From Nonomuraea typhae (GTDB lineage: Bacteria; Actinomycetota; Actinomycetes; Streptosporangiales; Streptosporangiaceae): a stretch of 64,000 nt of DNA. Each line of letters begins with the position of its first letter. The first letter of the stretch is position 1. Location of the stretch: positions 186,001 to 250,000 of the forward strand of contig NZ_VRLV01000001.1 of the NCBI RefSeq assembly GCF_009760925.1, read 5' to 3'. This document shows positions 1-8,092 of the stretch, piece after piece. The notes beneath the pieces are model-generated. The model was not told where the DNA came from, did not search any database, and saw only the letters and a program-made list of their open reading frames with translations. The translations under genes and the position numbers were made by a program.

Positions 1-2
1 AG

Positions 3-1727
3 GAGGGCGCCAGGATCGGCGCCGGGCCGGTGCTGCGGGCCTGGCGCCGGTTGCTGCTGTTCTTCTCGCGCTGGTGGCAGCTGGAGTCGCTCTACCGCTC
101 CAACGTGAAGTACCGGCCCGAGTGGGTGCCGCGCTTCCTGGCCTACGCCGACACCCGCGACCTGCCCAAGGTCGGCCTGGCCTCGGCGATCGCCGAAGGG
201 TTCCTGGCCGGGCCCAGCCTGCCCACGCTGCTGAGCCGCGGCGAGGGCAGGGCCCCGGTGGCCCTTCCCGCTCCGGTCGCGGCCCCGGCCGAGCCCGTGC
301 CCACGCGCCGCCGGGAGCAGGACGAGGTCCGCGCGGGCAAGCTGGCGCTGGTGGCCGAGCCGTACCCGGCGGGCTTCCCGCGCACGCACACGACGGCGCA
401 GGCGGCCCGGACCGGCGAGCGGGTGGCGGTGGCGGGCCGGGTCATGCTCGTGCGCGACCACGGCGGCATCCTGTTCGCCACGCTGCGCGACTGGGCGGGG
501 GAACGGCAGGTCATGATCACCGATCCCGGGCTGCTGGCGGACTGGCGGCGGGTGGTGGACCTGGGCGATCACGTCGGGGTGCGCGGCGAGGTCACCCGCT
601 CGGACAAGGGCGAGATCTCGGTCCTGGCGCAGGACTGGACCCTCACCGGCAAGTGCCTGCACCCGCTGCCCGGCAAACGCCGCGGGCTGAGCGACCCCGA
701 GGCCCGCGTGCGCCGCCGCCACCTGGACCTGATCACCTCCGACGCCGCGCGGGAGATGCTGCGGGTGCGCGCCGCCGCGGTCCACGCGCTGCGCGACGGC
801 CTGGTACGGCGGGGCTTCCTGGAGGTGGAGACCCCGATCCTGCAGCCGGTCCACGGAGGGGCCGCCGCCCGCCCGTTCCGCACGCACATCAACGCCTACG
901 ATCTCGACCTGTACCTGCGGATCGCGCCGGAGCTGTATCTCAAGCGGCTGTGCGTGGGCGGCGTGGAGCGGGTCTTCGAGCTGGGCCGGACCTTCCGCAA
1001 CGAGGGCGTCTCGCACAAGCACAACCCGGAGTTCACGATGCTGGAGGCATACCAGGCGTATGCCGATTACCACGACATGCTGGAGCTGGCGCGATCGCTG
1101 ATCCAGGAGGCCGCGGAAGCCGCGCTCGGGGGACACGTCGTGCAAGGAGTTGATATTTCGGGACAATGGCCGGTCGTGCCGGTCAACGAGGCCATCTCCG
1201 CGGCGGCCGGCGAGCCGGTCACCGCCGACACCGGGCCGCGGGAGCTGCGCAAGCTCTGTGACCGCCTCGGCGTGCCGTACCACCCCACGTGGCGGCGCGG
1301 CGAGCTGGTGCTGGAGCTGTACGAGCGGCTGGTCGAGGCGCGCACCACCGCCCCGGTCTTCTACGTCGGCTTCCCCGCCGACGTCTCGCCGCTGGCCCGC
1401 CCGCACCGCGACGACCCCCGCCTGGCCGAGCGCTGGGACCTGGTCGCCTTCGGGGCCGAGCTCGGCACCGCCTACTCCGAACTGGCCGACCCGATCGAGC
1501 AGCGCCGCCGCCTGGCCGAGCAGTCGCTGCTGGCCGCCGGGGGCGACCCCGAGGCGATGGAGCTGGACGAGGAGTTCCTGGGCGCGCTGGAGTACGCCAT
1601 GCCGCCGACCGGTGGGCTCGGTCTCGGCGTGGACCGGCTGGTCATGGTGCTGACCGGCGCGCCCATCAGGCAGACGCTGCTGTTCCCGCTGACGCGGCCC
1701 ATGGGGGAGCGGCGTCCGCTGGGGTAG
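3..1727 (+). CDS. lysX: LysX C-terminal part: lysyl-tRNA synthetase domain of a bifunctional lysyl-phosphatidylglycerol synthase (5' truncated)
   Basis: The frame is open from position 3, so the gene starts outside the window; about 574 residues are visible. The first 70 residues ([13 protein letters not shown], then PEWVPRFL) match the end of an MprF-type DUF2156 lysyltransferase domain rather than a protein start. An OB-fold anticodon-binding domain follows (about 135-215), then a class II lysyl-tRNA synthetase core with motif 2 [18 protein letters not shown] near 331 and motif 3 [10 protein letters not shown] near 537. Family knowledge: LysX charges tRNA with lysine and transfers lysine to phosphatidylglycerol in the membrane, lowering surface charge and giving resistance to cationic peptides. 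A GTG at 30 is in frame, but starting there would cut through the lipid-transferase domain. A stand-alone LysS is less likely for the same reason. Confidence 0.85.
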   Translation, partial: EGARIGAGPVLRAWRRLLLFFSRWWQLESLYRSNVKYRPEWVPRFLAYADTRDLPKVGLASAIAEGFLAGPSLPTLLSRGEGRAPVALPAPVAAPAEPVPTRRREQDEVRAGKLALVAEPYPAGFPRTHTTAQAARTGERVAVAGRVMLVRDHGGILFATLRDWAGERQVMITDPGLLADWRRVVDLGDHVGVRGEVTRSDKGEISVLAQDWTLTGKCLHPLPGKRRGLSDPEARVRRRHLDLITSDAAREMLRVRAAAVHALRDGLVRRGFLEVETPILQPVHGGAAARPFRTHINAYDLDLYLRIAPELYLKRLCVGGVERVFELGRTFRNEGVSHKHNPEFTMLEAYQAYADYHDMLELARSLIQEAAEAALGGHVVQGVDISGQWPVVPVNEAISAAAGEPVTADTGPRELRKLCDRLGVPYHPTWRRGELVLELYERLVEARTTAPVFYVGFPADVSPLARPHRDDPRLAERWDLVAFGAELGTAYSELADPIEQRRRLAEQSLLAAGGDPEAMELDEEFLGALEYAMPPTGGLGLGVDRLVMVLTGAPIRQTLLFPLTRPMGERRPLG

Positions 1728-1768
1728 TCTGGCCCGGGATCATGGACTCGGCTCCCGAGGGGGTAGAC

Positions 1769-2383
1769 GTGGACACGGCCAGCCAGCAGATCACCGTGGT
1801 CGGTCAGGGCGTGGTCTCGGCCGTGCCCGACGTGATGCGGCTCAACGCCGGCGTCGAGGTGCGCAAGGCGGGCGCGGGAGAGGCGTTCGCCGGAGCCCGC
1901 GCCGCCGCGGTCCGGCTCACCCGCACGCTGGCGGAGGCGGGCATCGCCGCCAAGGACCTGCGCACCAGCGAGCTGTCGCTGGGTCCCGAGTACGAGAACT
2001 ATCCGAAGGTCTCCGCCTACCGCGCCGCCCAGGGCGTCGAGGCGGTGATCCGCGACCTCTCCCAGGCCGATCGGATCATCGACCTCGTGGCCTCGATCGG
2101 TGAGGAGGCCAGGCTCAACGGCGTGAGCTTCGAGATCTCCGACCCGGTCAAGGCGCTCAGGGACGCCCGCGACCGGGCCTTCCACGACGCCAGGGGCAAG
2201 GCCGAGCAGTACGCGCGGCTGTCCGGCCGCCCGCTCGGCCAGGTCGTGGCCATCACCGAGGAGGTCGAGGGGCCGCCGCGGCCGATGATGATGGCCGCGG
2301 CGGCCGCCGAGCAGTCCTCGATCAGCCCCGGCGAGCAGAGCGTCTCGGTGGCCGTCCGGGTCGTCTACTCCTTCGGCGCCTGA
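1769..2383 (+). CDS. SIMPL domain (DUF541) protein
   Basis: The 204-residue product opens with a beta strand QQITVVGQG and contains the SIMPL/DUF541 pattern: alternating strands and helices, with EYENYPKVSAYRAAQGVEAV in the middle and a conserved C-terminal VSVAVRVVYSF strand. I chose GTG 1769 because GAGGGGG lies 5 nt upstream; ATG 1742 is in frame and would add nine residues. No signal peptide is obvious with either start, although many family members are exported. The family is of unknown biochemical role and forms oligomeric shells in some bacteria. It follows lysX by about 40 nt on the same strand. A TAGTCT hexamer at 1725-1730, overlapping the lysX stop, could serve as its own -10. Confidence 0.75.
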   Translation: MDTASQQITVVGQGVVSAVPDVMRLNAGVEVRKAGAGEAFAGARAAAVRLTRTLAEAGIAAKDLRTSELSLGPEYENYPKVSAYRAAQGVEAVIRDLSQADRIIDLVASIGEEARLNGVSFEISDPVKALRDARDRAFHDARGKAEQYARLSGRPLGQVVAITEEVEGPPRPMMMAAAAAEQSSISPGEQSVSVAVRVVYSFGA

Positions 2384-2389
2384 TCGGTC

Positions 2390-3523
2390 TTACGGCAGGG
2401 CCAGCATGCGGTCGAGCGCGACCTTGGCCCAGTGGGCGGTGTCCGGGTCGACGGTGATCTGGTTGACCGTCTCGCCGAGCGCCAGCGACTCCAGCGCCCA
2501 CACCAGGTGCGGCAGGTCGATCCGGTTCATCGTCGAGCAGTAGCAGACCGTCTTGTCCAGGAACGAGACGTTCTTGTCGGGGAACATCCAGCCCAGCCGC
2601 TTGACCAGGTTCAGCTCGGTGCCGACGGCCCAGCTGGAGCCGGCCGGGGCGGCCTGGAGCGTCTTGATGATGTGCTCGGTCGAGCCGACGTGGTCGGCCT
2701 TCAGCACCACCTCGTGCCGGCACTCCGGGTGCACCAGCACGTTGACGCCCGGGATGCGCTCGCGCACGTCGTCCACCGCCTCGGGGGTGAAGCGCCCGTG
2801 CACCGAGCAGTGGCCCTTCCACAGGATCATTCTCGCCTCGGCGACCTTGCTCATGTCGTTGGGCCGGTGCGGGTTCCACACCACGCAGTCCTCCAGCGAC
2901 ATGCCCATCTCCAGCACCGCGGTGTTGCGGCCCAGGTGCTGGTCGGGCAGGAACAACACCTGCTTGCCCTGCGCGAAGGCCCACTCCAGCGCCCGCCTGG
3001 CGTTGGAGGAGGTGCACACCACGCCGCCGTGCCGTCCGCAGAACGCCTTGATGTCGGCGCTGGAGTTCATGTATGTGACAGGGATCACATCGCCGGCCAG
3101 GCCCGCGTCCTCCAGCGCCTCCCAGCACTCCTCGACCTGGTCGAACGTGGCCATGTCCGCCATCGAGCAGCCCGCGGCCAGGTCGGGCAGCACGACCCGC
3201 TGCGACGGCGAGGTCAGGATGTCGGCCGACTCGGCCATGAAGTGCACGCCGCAGAAGACGATGAACTCGGCCTCGGGCCGGGCGGCGGCCTGCTGGGCGA
3301 GCTTGAAGGAGTCGCCGGTCACGTCGGCGAACTGGATGACCTCGTCCCGCTGGTAGTGGTGGCCGAGGACGAACACCCGCTCGCCCAGGGCCTCCTTGGC
3401 CTTGCGGGCCCGCTCGACAAGGTGAGGGTCGGAGGCCGGGGGAAGCTCGCCGGGACAGTCGACGCCGCGCTCGCTCCCCGCGTCGGCGCCCCTGCCGAGG
3501 ATGAACAGCTGGGTGGTGGTCAT
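2390..3523 (-). CDS. nadA: Quinolinate synthase NadA
   Basis: This 377-residue protein condenses iminoaspartate with dihydroxyacetone phosphate to quinolinate, the first committed part of de novo NAD synthesis, using a [4Fe-4S] cluster. Visible signatures are GHHYQRDEV near residue 54, FCGVHFMAE, MNSSADIKAF, HPECRHEV and CYCSTMNRIDLP; the cysteines in FCGVH, HPEC and the CYC stretch are the expected cluster ligands. Its size is usual for the longer actinobacterial form. ATG 3523 was preferred to the in-frame codon at 3562 because AGGGG lies about 8 nt before it and the extra 13 residues look non-conserved. nadB and nadC are not adjacent here. The gene is divergent from erpA, another iron-sulfur gene, which could supply or repair its cluster (inference). 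Confidence 0.93.
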   Translation of the reverse strand: MTTTQLFILGRGADAGSERGVDCPGELPPASDPHLVERARKAKEALGERVFVLGHHYQRDEVIQFADVTGDSFKLAQQAAARPEAEFIVFCGVHFMAESADILTSPSQRVVLPDLAAGCSMADMATFDQVEECWEALEDAGLAGDVIPVTYMNSSADIKAFCGRHGGVVCTSSNARRALEWAFAQGKQVLFLPDQHLGRNTAVLEMGMSLEDCVVWNPHRPNDMSKVAEARMILWKGHCSVHGRFTPEAVDDVRERIPGVNVLVHPECRHEVVLKADHVGSTEHIIKTLQAAPAGSSWAVGTELNLVKRLGWMFPDKNVSFLDKTVCYCSTMNRIDLPHLVWALESLALGETVNQITVDPDTAHWAKVALDRMLALP

Positions 3524-3602
3524 GTCCAAGCCCCTTATCGTCGAAGTGACGATACTCATCATGGCATACGGCCTGCGGCGGTTTGTCCCGGGTCGTGGAA
3601 CC

Positions 3603-3629
3603 GGGAATGCGTAGAGTCCGGCCGGTGTT
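3603..3629 (+). promoter_or_regulatory. Predicted sigmaR/SigH-type promoter of erpA
   Basis: GGGAAT at 3603-3608 is followed by exactly 18 nt and GTTG at 3627-3630. This is the -35/-10 arrangement known for the thiol-stress ECF sigma factor sigmaR of Streptomyces (GGGAAT-N18-GTT) and mycobacterial SigH. It sits about 48 nt before the erpA ATG, so the transcript would carry a leader of roughly 40 nt. The match is seen in the sequence; use by sigmaR is inferred. Confidence 0.6.
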
Positions 3630-3676
3630 GATAGCGTCTTAGTAGGAAGTCAGAAACAGACCGCGGGAGTTCGCAC

Positions 3677-4030
3677 ATGACGGTTGAGAGCAGCGAGACC
3701 ACGACGCAGGGCCTGATCCTGACGGACGCGGCCGCCGCCAAGGTCAAGGGCCTGCTCGAGCAGCAGGGCGAGGAAGGTCTGCAGCTTCGCGTTGCCGTAC
3801 AGCCCGGTGGCTGTTCCGGCCTGCGCTACCAGCTCTTCTTCGACGACCGCTCGATGGACGGCGACGTTGTGACCGACTTCAGTGGGGTTGGCGTGGTGAC
3901 GGATCGGATGAGCGCTCCGTACCTCATGGGCGCCACGATCGACTTCGTCGACACCATTGAGAAGCAGGGCTTCACCATCGACAACCCGAACGCCACCGGC
4001 TCCTGCGCCTGTGGCGACTCCTTCAACTAA
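3677..4030 (+). CDS. erpA: A-type iron-sulfur carrier (ErpA/HesB/IscA family)
   Basis: A 117-residue HesB-like protein that accepts and delivers [4Fe-4S] or [2Fe-2S] clusters to apo-enzymes in the cytoplasm. The three family cysteines are present: one in PGGCSGLRY near residue 46 and two in SCACGDSF near the C terminus. The start ATG 3677 has GGGAG 8 nt upstream. From memory it corresponds to Rv2204c, and the following kinase, cytochrome oxidase and trpD genes keep the same relative order. It is divergent from nadA and preceded by a sigmaR-like promoter, which fits induction of cluster repair under thiol or oxidative stress (inference). A GC hairpin at 4052-4079 probably ends its transcript. 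Confidence 0.93.
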   Translation: MTVESSETTTQGLILTDAAAAKVKGLLEQQGEEGLQLRVAVQPGGCSGLRYQLFFDDRSMDGDVVTDFSGVGVVTDRMSAPYLMGATIDFVDTIEKQGFTIDNPNATGSCACGDSFN

Positions 4031-4051
4031 GAGGGCGTCCACAAAGAATCC

Positions 4052-4079
4052 GCCCCGGAGCCCGGAAAGGCGCCGGGGC
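4052..4079 (+). terminator. GC-rich hairpin after erpA
   Basis: GCCCCGG (4052-4058) pairs with CCGGGGC (4073-4079) and an inner GCC/GGC extends the stem around a CGGAAA loop. It begins 22 nt past the erpA stop. There is no U tract, as is usual for many actinobacterial terminators. Confidence 0.5.
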
Positions 4080-4120
4080 CCATGGTCATATCCGGCCGGC
4101 ATTTGCGCCGGAGCGCGGGA

Positions 4121-4150
4121 GGCCGCGTTCACCTTGGTGTGAACGTGGCC
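4121..4150. promoter_or_regulatory. 12-bp inverted repeat in the leader of the PfkB kinase
   Basis: Positions 4121-4132 and 4139-4150 are complementary with a single G-T pair and enclose a 6-nt loop CTTGGT. The repeat lies 57 nt before the kinase start. No T run follows, so it may be an operator, a second terminator for erpA or a leader structure; the sequence alone does not decide. Confidence 0.5.
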
Positions 4151-4207
4151 TTCGCATATCCTCGTGAAGCTCAACTTGGCTTGCAGACAACGAGGAAGAA
4201 GAATCCC

Positions 4208-5194
4208 GTGCGCATCGCCGTCACCGGCTCCATCGCGACAGACCATCTGATGACGTTCCCCGGAAGCTTCGGGGACCAGCTCATCGCCGAGCAACTGGAC
4301 CGGGTGTCACTCTCGTTCCTGGTCGACGACCTGCAGATCCGGCGGGGAGGTTGCGCGGCCAACATCGCCTTCGGCATGGGCTGTCTGGGACTCAATCCCA
4401 TCCTGATCGGCGCGGTCGGCTCCGACTTCGCCGACTACCGCTCCTGGCTCGAGCGGCACGGCGTCGACTGTGAGTCCGTGCACGTCTCGGAGGCTCACCA
4501 CACCGCCAGGTTCCTGTGCACCACGGATGAGCACCACAACCAGATCGCCTCGTTCTACACCGGCGCCATGGCCGAGGCGCGGAACATCGAGCTGCAGCCC
4601 GCCGTCGCGCGGGTGGGCGGTCTCGACCTCGTGCTGATCAGCCCGAACGACCCCGACGCCATGCTCAGGCACACCGACGAGTGCCGCCAGCGCGGCATCC
4701 CCTTCGCCGCCGACATCTCCCAGCAGCTGGCCCGCATGGCCGACGAGCAGATCCGCTCGCTCGTCGACGGCGCCGCCTACCTCTTCTCCAACGACTACGA
4801 GAAGGGCCTGATCGAGCAGAAGACCGGCTGGTCGGACGAGGAGATCCTCGACCGCGTCGGTGTGCGCGTCACCACGCTCGGCCCCAAGGGCGCGGTCATC
4901 GACCGCAAGGGCGAGCCGTCCATCCAGGTCGCCCCCGCCCCCGAGCGCGGCAAGGCCGACCCGACGGGCGTCGGCGACGCCTTCCGCGCCGGCTTCCTGT
5001 CCGGCCTGGCCTGGGACCTGCCCCTGGAGCGGTGCGGGCAGATCGGCAACCTGACCGCCACCCACGTGCTCGAGCGCGTCGGCGGCCAGGAGTACGAGCT
5101 CGGCCAGAAGACCTTCCTGGAGCGCTTCGCCGCCGCCTACGGCCAGGAGGCCGTCGCCGACATCGCCGAGCGCATCCGCTGCCACTACGCCTGA
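4208..5194 (+). CDS. PfkB-family carbohydrate kinase, probable adenosine kinase
   Basis: A 328-residue ribokinase-fold ATP-dependent kinase. It opens with VRIAVTGSIATDH, has the N-terminal RGGCAANIAFGMG glycine motif that contacts the sugar near residue 40, and the C-terminal DPTGVGDAFRAGF motif near 252 with the GVGD catalytic aspartate and anion hole. Length and motif wording resemble the actinobacterial adenosine kinase group (Rv2202c by synteny from memory), which makes AMP from adenosine for purine salvage. The substrate is not provable here: ribokinase-like alternatives share these motifs. GTG 4208 was chosen because a purine-rich GAGGAAGAAG lies just upstream and the conserved fold starts at once; an upstream in-frame ATG at 4082 would run through the inverted repeats. 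Confidence 0.85.
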   Translation: MRIAVTGSIATDHLMTFPGSFGDQLIAEQLDRVSLSFLVDDLQIRRGGCAANIAFGMGCLGLNPILIGAVGSDFADYRSWLERHGVDCESVHVSEAHHTARFLCTTDEHHNQIASFYTGAMAEARNIELQPAVARVGGLDLVLISPNDPDAMLRHTDECRQRGIPFAADISQQLARMADEQIRSLVDGAAYLFSNDYEKGLIEQKTGWSDEEILDRVGVRVTTLGPKGAVIDRKGEPSIQVAPAPERGKADPTGVGDAFRAGFLSGLAWDLPLERCGQIGNLTATHVLERVGGQEYELGQKTFLERFAAAYGQEAVADIAERIRCHYA

Positions 5195-5204
5195 CCGCCG
5201 TCCG

Positions 5205-5235
5205 GGGGACCTGCGGCCAGGCCCGCCAGGTCCCC
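5205..5235. terminator. Terminator hairpin between convergent kinase and CBS genes
   Basis: GGGGACCT (5205-5212) pairs with AGGTCCCC (5228-5235), and GCGG (5213-5216) with CCGC (5223-5226), around a 6-nt loop and one bulged C. It lies in the 50-nt gap between two convergent genes, so it may act in both directions. Confidence 0.65.
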
Positions 5236-5244
5236 GCGTGACCG

Positions 5245-5679
5245 TTAGCCCCCCGCGTAGATGCGGTGCACGAACGTGGCCAGCTGGTCGTCCGGCAGGT
5301 GCTTGGCCAGATCCGCCTCGCTGATCATGCCGATGATGCGGTGGTTCTCGATCACCGGCAGGCGGCGGATCTGGTTCTCCTCCATGCGGGCCAGCGCCTC
5401 CTCGACCGTGGCGTCGGCGGGCACCCAGACGAGCCCGGTCGCCAGATCCCCGGCGGTGACCCGGGCGGGGTCGTGGCCGGCGGCCACGCACTTGGTGACG
5501 ATGTCGCGGTCGGTGATGATGCCCTTGAGCCGGTCGTCGGAGCCGCAGATCGGCAGTGCCCCCACGCCCAGGTCGCGCATCATCTGGGCCGCGCGGTCCA
5601 GGGTCTCGTGGGCGGCGATGCACTCCACGCCCGGGTTCATCAGGTCACGGGCGGTCTCGTGCGGATGTCCAGCAGTCAT
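5245..5679 (-). CDS. Two-CBS-domain protein, Hrp1-like
   Basis: A 144-residue soluble protein made almost entirely of two CBS repeats: residues 8-65 (ARDLMNPGVECIAAHETL to GIITDRDI) and 75-135 (DLATGLVWVPADATVEEA to GMISEADL). Each repeat ends with the usual I-I-T/S-x-x-D strand. CBS pairs bind adenine nucleotides or similar ligands, and stand-alone proteins of this size are common in actinobacteria; the M. tuberculosis member Hrp1 is hypoxia-induced. No catalytic domain is attached, so the partner is unknown. ATG 5679 is preceded by GGGGGA at good spacing. It is convergent to the kinase gene and starts 55 nt downstream of the TusA-like stop on the same strand. Confidence 0.85.
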   Translation of the reverse strand: MTAGHPHETARDLMNPGVECIAAHETLDRAAQMMRDLGVGALPICGSDDRLKGIITDRDIVTKCVAAGHDPARVTAGDLATGLVWVPADATVEEALARMEENQIRRLPVIENHRIIGMISEADLAKHLPDDQLATFVHRIYAGG

Positions 5680-5734
5680 CGTTTCCCCCGAAATGAGATG
5701 ACATTCCGGGGACGTTCCTACCCAATATCCCAGG

Positions 5735-5980
5735 TCAGTAATTGCGCCGCACGTGGATGGCCCAGCCGCCCTGCGGCAGTTCGTACGTCCCCACGTGCGG
5801 ATGGGACTTCAGCCGGCACCAGGCGGGCACGTCGGTGTAGGCCGCCGGATCGTCGGCCAGCACCGCCACCACCGCGTTCAGCGGGACGTAGTTGATCTGC
5901 TCGGCGAGCATGATGATCGGGATCGGGCACTTCTTCCCCAGTGCGTCGATGGTCAGTGCCGGCTGGGTCACCTCGGTCAT
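5735..5980 (-). CDS. TusA-family sulfur-carrier protein
   Basis: An 81-residue protein with the TusA/SirA fold signature: IDALGKKCPIPIIMLAEQI, where the cysteine of the CPxP motif (residue 18) would carry the persulfide. A second cysteine lies in PAWCRLKSH near residue 55, in the variable C-terminal half. Its ATG overlaps the stop of the upstream cysteine desulfurase gene in ATGA (5977-5980), so the two are translationally coupled. The natural reading is a desulfurase passing persulfide sulfur to this carrier. The final acceptor (tRNA thiolation, cofactor or copper-centre biogenesis) is not shown by the sequence. Confidence 0.82.
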   Translation of the reverse strand: MTEVTQPALTIDALGKKCPIPIIMLAEQINYVPLNAVVAVLADDPAAYTDVPAWCRLKSHPHVGTYELPQGGWAIHVRRNY

Positions 5981-7110
5981 GCCACTCCTGCGTCCCGGCG
6001 GATGCGGCGCACCGTCTCGGGCAGGATCTCCAGGAACCTGTCCACGTCGGCAGCGGAAGCGCCCCGGGGCAGCGAGACCCTGACGTTCCCGTGCGTCAGC
6101 ACGCCCATCGCCTCCAAAACATGCGATGGTCGAAGCGTACTCGCGGTGCACGAGCTGCCGGACGATACCGCGAATCCCGCCTTGTCCAGCTCGGTGAGCA
6201 GCGCCTCCCCGTCAACGTACATGCACGAGAACGTCACGACATGCGGAATCCGGTCAACGGGATCCCCGATCACCTCCACATCGGGAACGATCTTCGGTAC
6301 GGTCTCCCTGATCTTGTCCACGAGCGCGGAGAGCCGGGACCGCTCCTGGGCCGCCTCGGCGGTCATCGCCCGCAGCGCCGCGGCGGCCGCCACGATGGCC
6401 GGCACGTTCTCGAACCCCGGCACCCGGCGGCGCTCGCGCTCGTCCTCCGGCAGGAACGAGCGGAACCTGCTGCCCTTGCGCACCGCCAGCACGCCCACCC
6501 CGGCCGGGCCGCCCCACTTGTGCGCGCTGGCCATGAGCACCGACCAGCCCTCCGGGATCGGCAGCCGCCCCGCGCTCTGGGCCGCGTCCACCAGCAGCGG
6601 GACCCCGTGCTCCCGGCAGGCCGCCGCCGCCTCGGCCACCGGCTGGAGGGTGCCGACCTCGTGGTTGGCCGTCTGCAGGCAGGCGGCAGCCGTACCCTCG
6701 CGGGCGACCGCCTCGGTGAAGGCGGCCAGATCGACGCGGCCGCTCAGCCCGACGCCGACCGTCTCCACCGTGCCGCCGTCGCGTTCGTGCAGGCCGGCGG
6801 CGTGCAGCACGCTGGAGTGCTCGACCGCGCCGGTCACCAGACGGCGTCCGGCCCTGCGCCGCCCGTGTAGGGTGCCGAGCACGCCCAGATGCACGGCCTG
6901 CGTCCCGGACGAGGTGAACGACACCTCATCCGGCCGCGCGCCGAGCGCCTCGGCCACCTCCGTGCGTGCCTGCTCGAGCAGCAGATGCGCGCGGCGGGCC
7001 TGGTTGTAGAGCCGCGCCGGGTCGGCCCAGCCGACGTCGAGGGCCGCCAGATACGCCTCGCGTGCCTGGGGGTGCAGCGGCTCCGTGGAAGCCGCGTCGA
7101 AGTACGCCAC
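5977..7110 (-). CDS. Cysteine desulfurase (NifS/IscS-like class V aminotransferase)
   Basis: A 377-residue PLP enzyme that removes sulfur from L-cysteine as enzyme-bound persulfide. It contains the TSSGTQAVHLG phosphate-binding loop, GAVEHSSV, the DAAQSAG aspartate that contacts the PLP ring, the Schiff-base lysine in SAHKWGGP (near 205), and the mobile catalytic cysteine in SSGSSCTASTLRPSHVL (near 325). The long cysteine loop with RPSHVL is typical of IscS-type enzymes. It is followed by a coupled TusA-like carrier and is divergent from ctaC across a 151-nt gap. No IscU or SufU scaffold is adjacent, so a sulfur-relay role fits better than a dedicated Fe-S assembly role (inference). Confidence 0.9.
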   Translation of the reverse strand: MAYFDAASTEPLHPQAREAYLAALDVGWADPARLYNQARRAHLLLEQARTEVAEALGARPDEVSFTSSGTQAVHLGVLGTLHGRRRAGRRLVTGAVEHSSVLHAAGLHERDGGTVETVGVGLSGRVDLAAFTEAVAREGTAAACLQTANHEVGTLQPVAEAAAACREHGVPLLVDAAQSAGRLPIPEGWSVLMASAHKWGGPAGVGVLAVRKGSRFRSFLPEDERERRRVPGFENVPAIVAAAAALRAMTAEAAQERSRLSALVDKIRETVPKIVPDVEVIGDPVDRIPHVVTFSCMYVDGEALLTELDKAGFAVSSGSSCTASTLRPSHVLEAMGVLTHGNVRVSLPRGASAADVDRFLEILPETVRRIRRDAGVA

Positions 7111-7217
7111 GCGACTTATCGTCCCACTCCCGGCGCGCCATCGAGGGGGCGGGCGGGAGGGCGAGGCCCTTCCACGCTACTGTGTCTGCAATCAGCTGTG
7201 CATTTGGAAATACGAGC

Positions 7218-7238
7218 GCCCAGAAGTGACTTCTGGGC
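7218..7238. promoter_or_regulatory. Perfect 9-bp inverted repeat in the ctaC leader
   Basis: GCCCAGAAG (7218-7226) and CTTCTGGGC (7230-7238) are exact complements around TGA. The element ends 23 nt before the ctaC start and just before its Shine-Dalgarno, so it may be an operator for the oxidase operon or an RNA hairpin controlling translation. No regulator can be named from the sequence. Confidence 0.5.
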
Positions 7239-7261
7239 TTCATCTGTGGGGTAGGCGATCC

Positions 7262-8092
7262 GTGAGTCCGACTCGCCGTTCGACGCGGCGTTCGTTGGCC
7301 CGGGGCAGAGTGCCGCGCGCCGCCGCTTTGGCGTTGCTGCTGGCCTCCGCTACGGCGTGTGCGAATGATGTGCCCGAGGCCGACTGGTCTCGTGGACTGC
7401 TTCCTGAGCATGTCACCGAGCAGGGCGGCATTGTCCAGAGCCTCTGGAACGGCGCCTGGATCGCCGCTCTCGCCACCGGCGCCGTGGTCCTTGGCCTGAT
7501 CATCTGGGCATGCATCTTCCACCGCAAGCGGAACAAGGCGGCCGAGCTGCCGCCGCAGGTGCGCTACAACTTGCCGATCGAGATCTTCTACACGCTCGTT
7601 CCGCTCGTCATGGTCTCGGTGTTCTTCTTCTACACCGCGCGTGACAGCCAGGCGCTGGAGAAGATGTCGGCCAATCCCGACGTCAAGGTCAAGGTCGAGG
7701 CATTCCAGTGGAGCTGGCGCTTCACCACCGAGACCGGTGGCAAGAAGATGCCCTTCCCGGTCGTGGGCCAGCCGGTCGGCGACTACCGCCAGGGCCCGCA
7801 GCTCGTGCTGCCCGTCGGCAAGACGGTGCAGTTCGACCTGTCCTCGCCGGATGTCATCCACTCCTTCTGGGTGCCGGAGTTCCTGTTCAAGCGGGACGTC
7901 ATCCCGGGCATCAAGGAAGGCAACCCCGGCCGCACGTTCGAGATCAAGACGCTGGACAAGCCCGGCGTTTACGCCGGTCGCTGCGCGGAGCTGTGCGGCG
8001 TTGACCACAGCCGCATGCTGTTCTCGGTGAAGCTCGTTCCACAGGCTGAGTTCGACACGTACTTCGCGGACCAGCTCCGGAGGACTCAGTGA
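7262..8092 (+). CDS. ctaC: Cytochrome c oxidase subunit II (CtaC)
   Basis: Subunit II of the aa3-type terminal oxidase carries the binuclear CuA centre that receives electrons from cytochrome cc. The 276-residue product starts with a lipoprotein-type signal peptide whose lipobox LLLASATAC places the modified cysteine at about residue 33. Two membrane segments follow, then the cupredoxin domain with [11 protein letters not shown] and the CuA ligands [12 protein letters not shown] (cysteines near 241 and 245). I chose GTG 7262 because GGGGTAGG lies about 7 nt upstream and the signal peptide begins there. Its stop overlaps the ctaD start in GTGA (8089-8092). A perfect inverted repeat sits in its leader. 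Confidence 0.96.
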   Translation: MSPTRRSTRRSLARGRVPRAAALALLLASATACANDVPEADWSRGLLPEHVTEQGGIVQSLWNGAWIAALATGAVVLGLIIWACIFHRKRNKAAELPPQVRYNLPIEIFYTLVPLVMVSVFFFYTARDSQALEKMSANPDVKVKVEAFQWSWRFTTETGGKKMPFPVVGQPVGDYRQGPQLVLPVGKTVQFDLSSPDVIHSFWVPEFLFKRDVIPGIKEGNPGRTFEIKTLDKPGVYAGRCAELCGVDHSRMLFSVKLVPQAEFDTYFADQLRRTQ

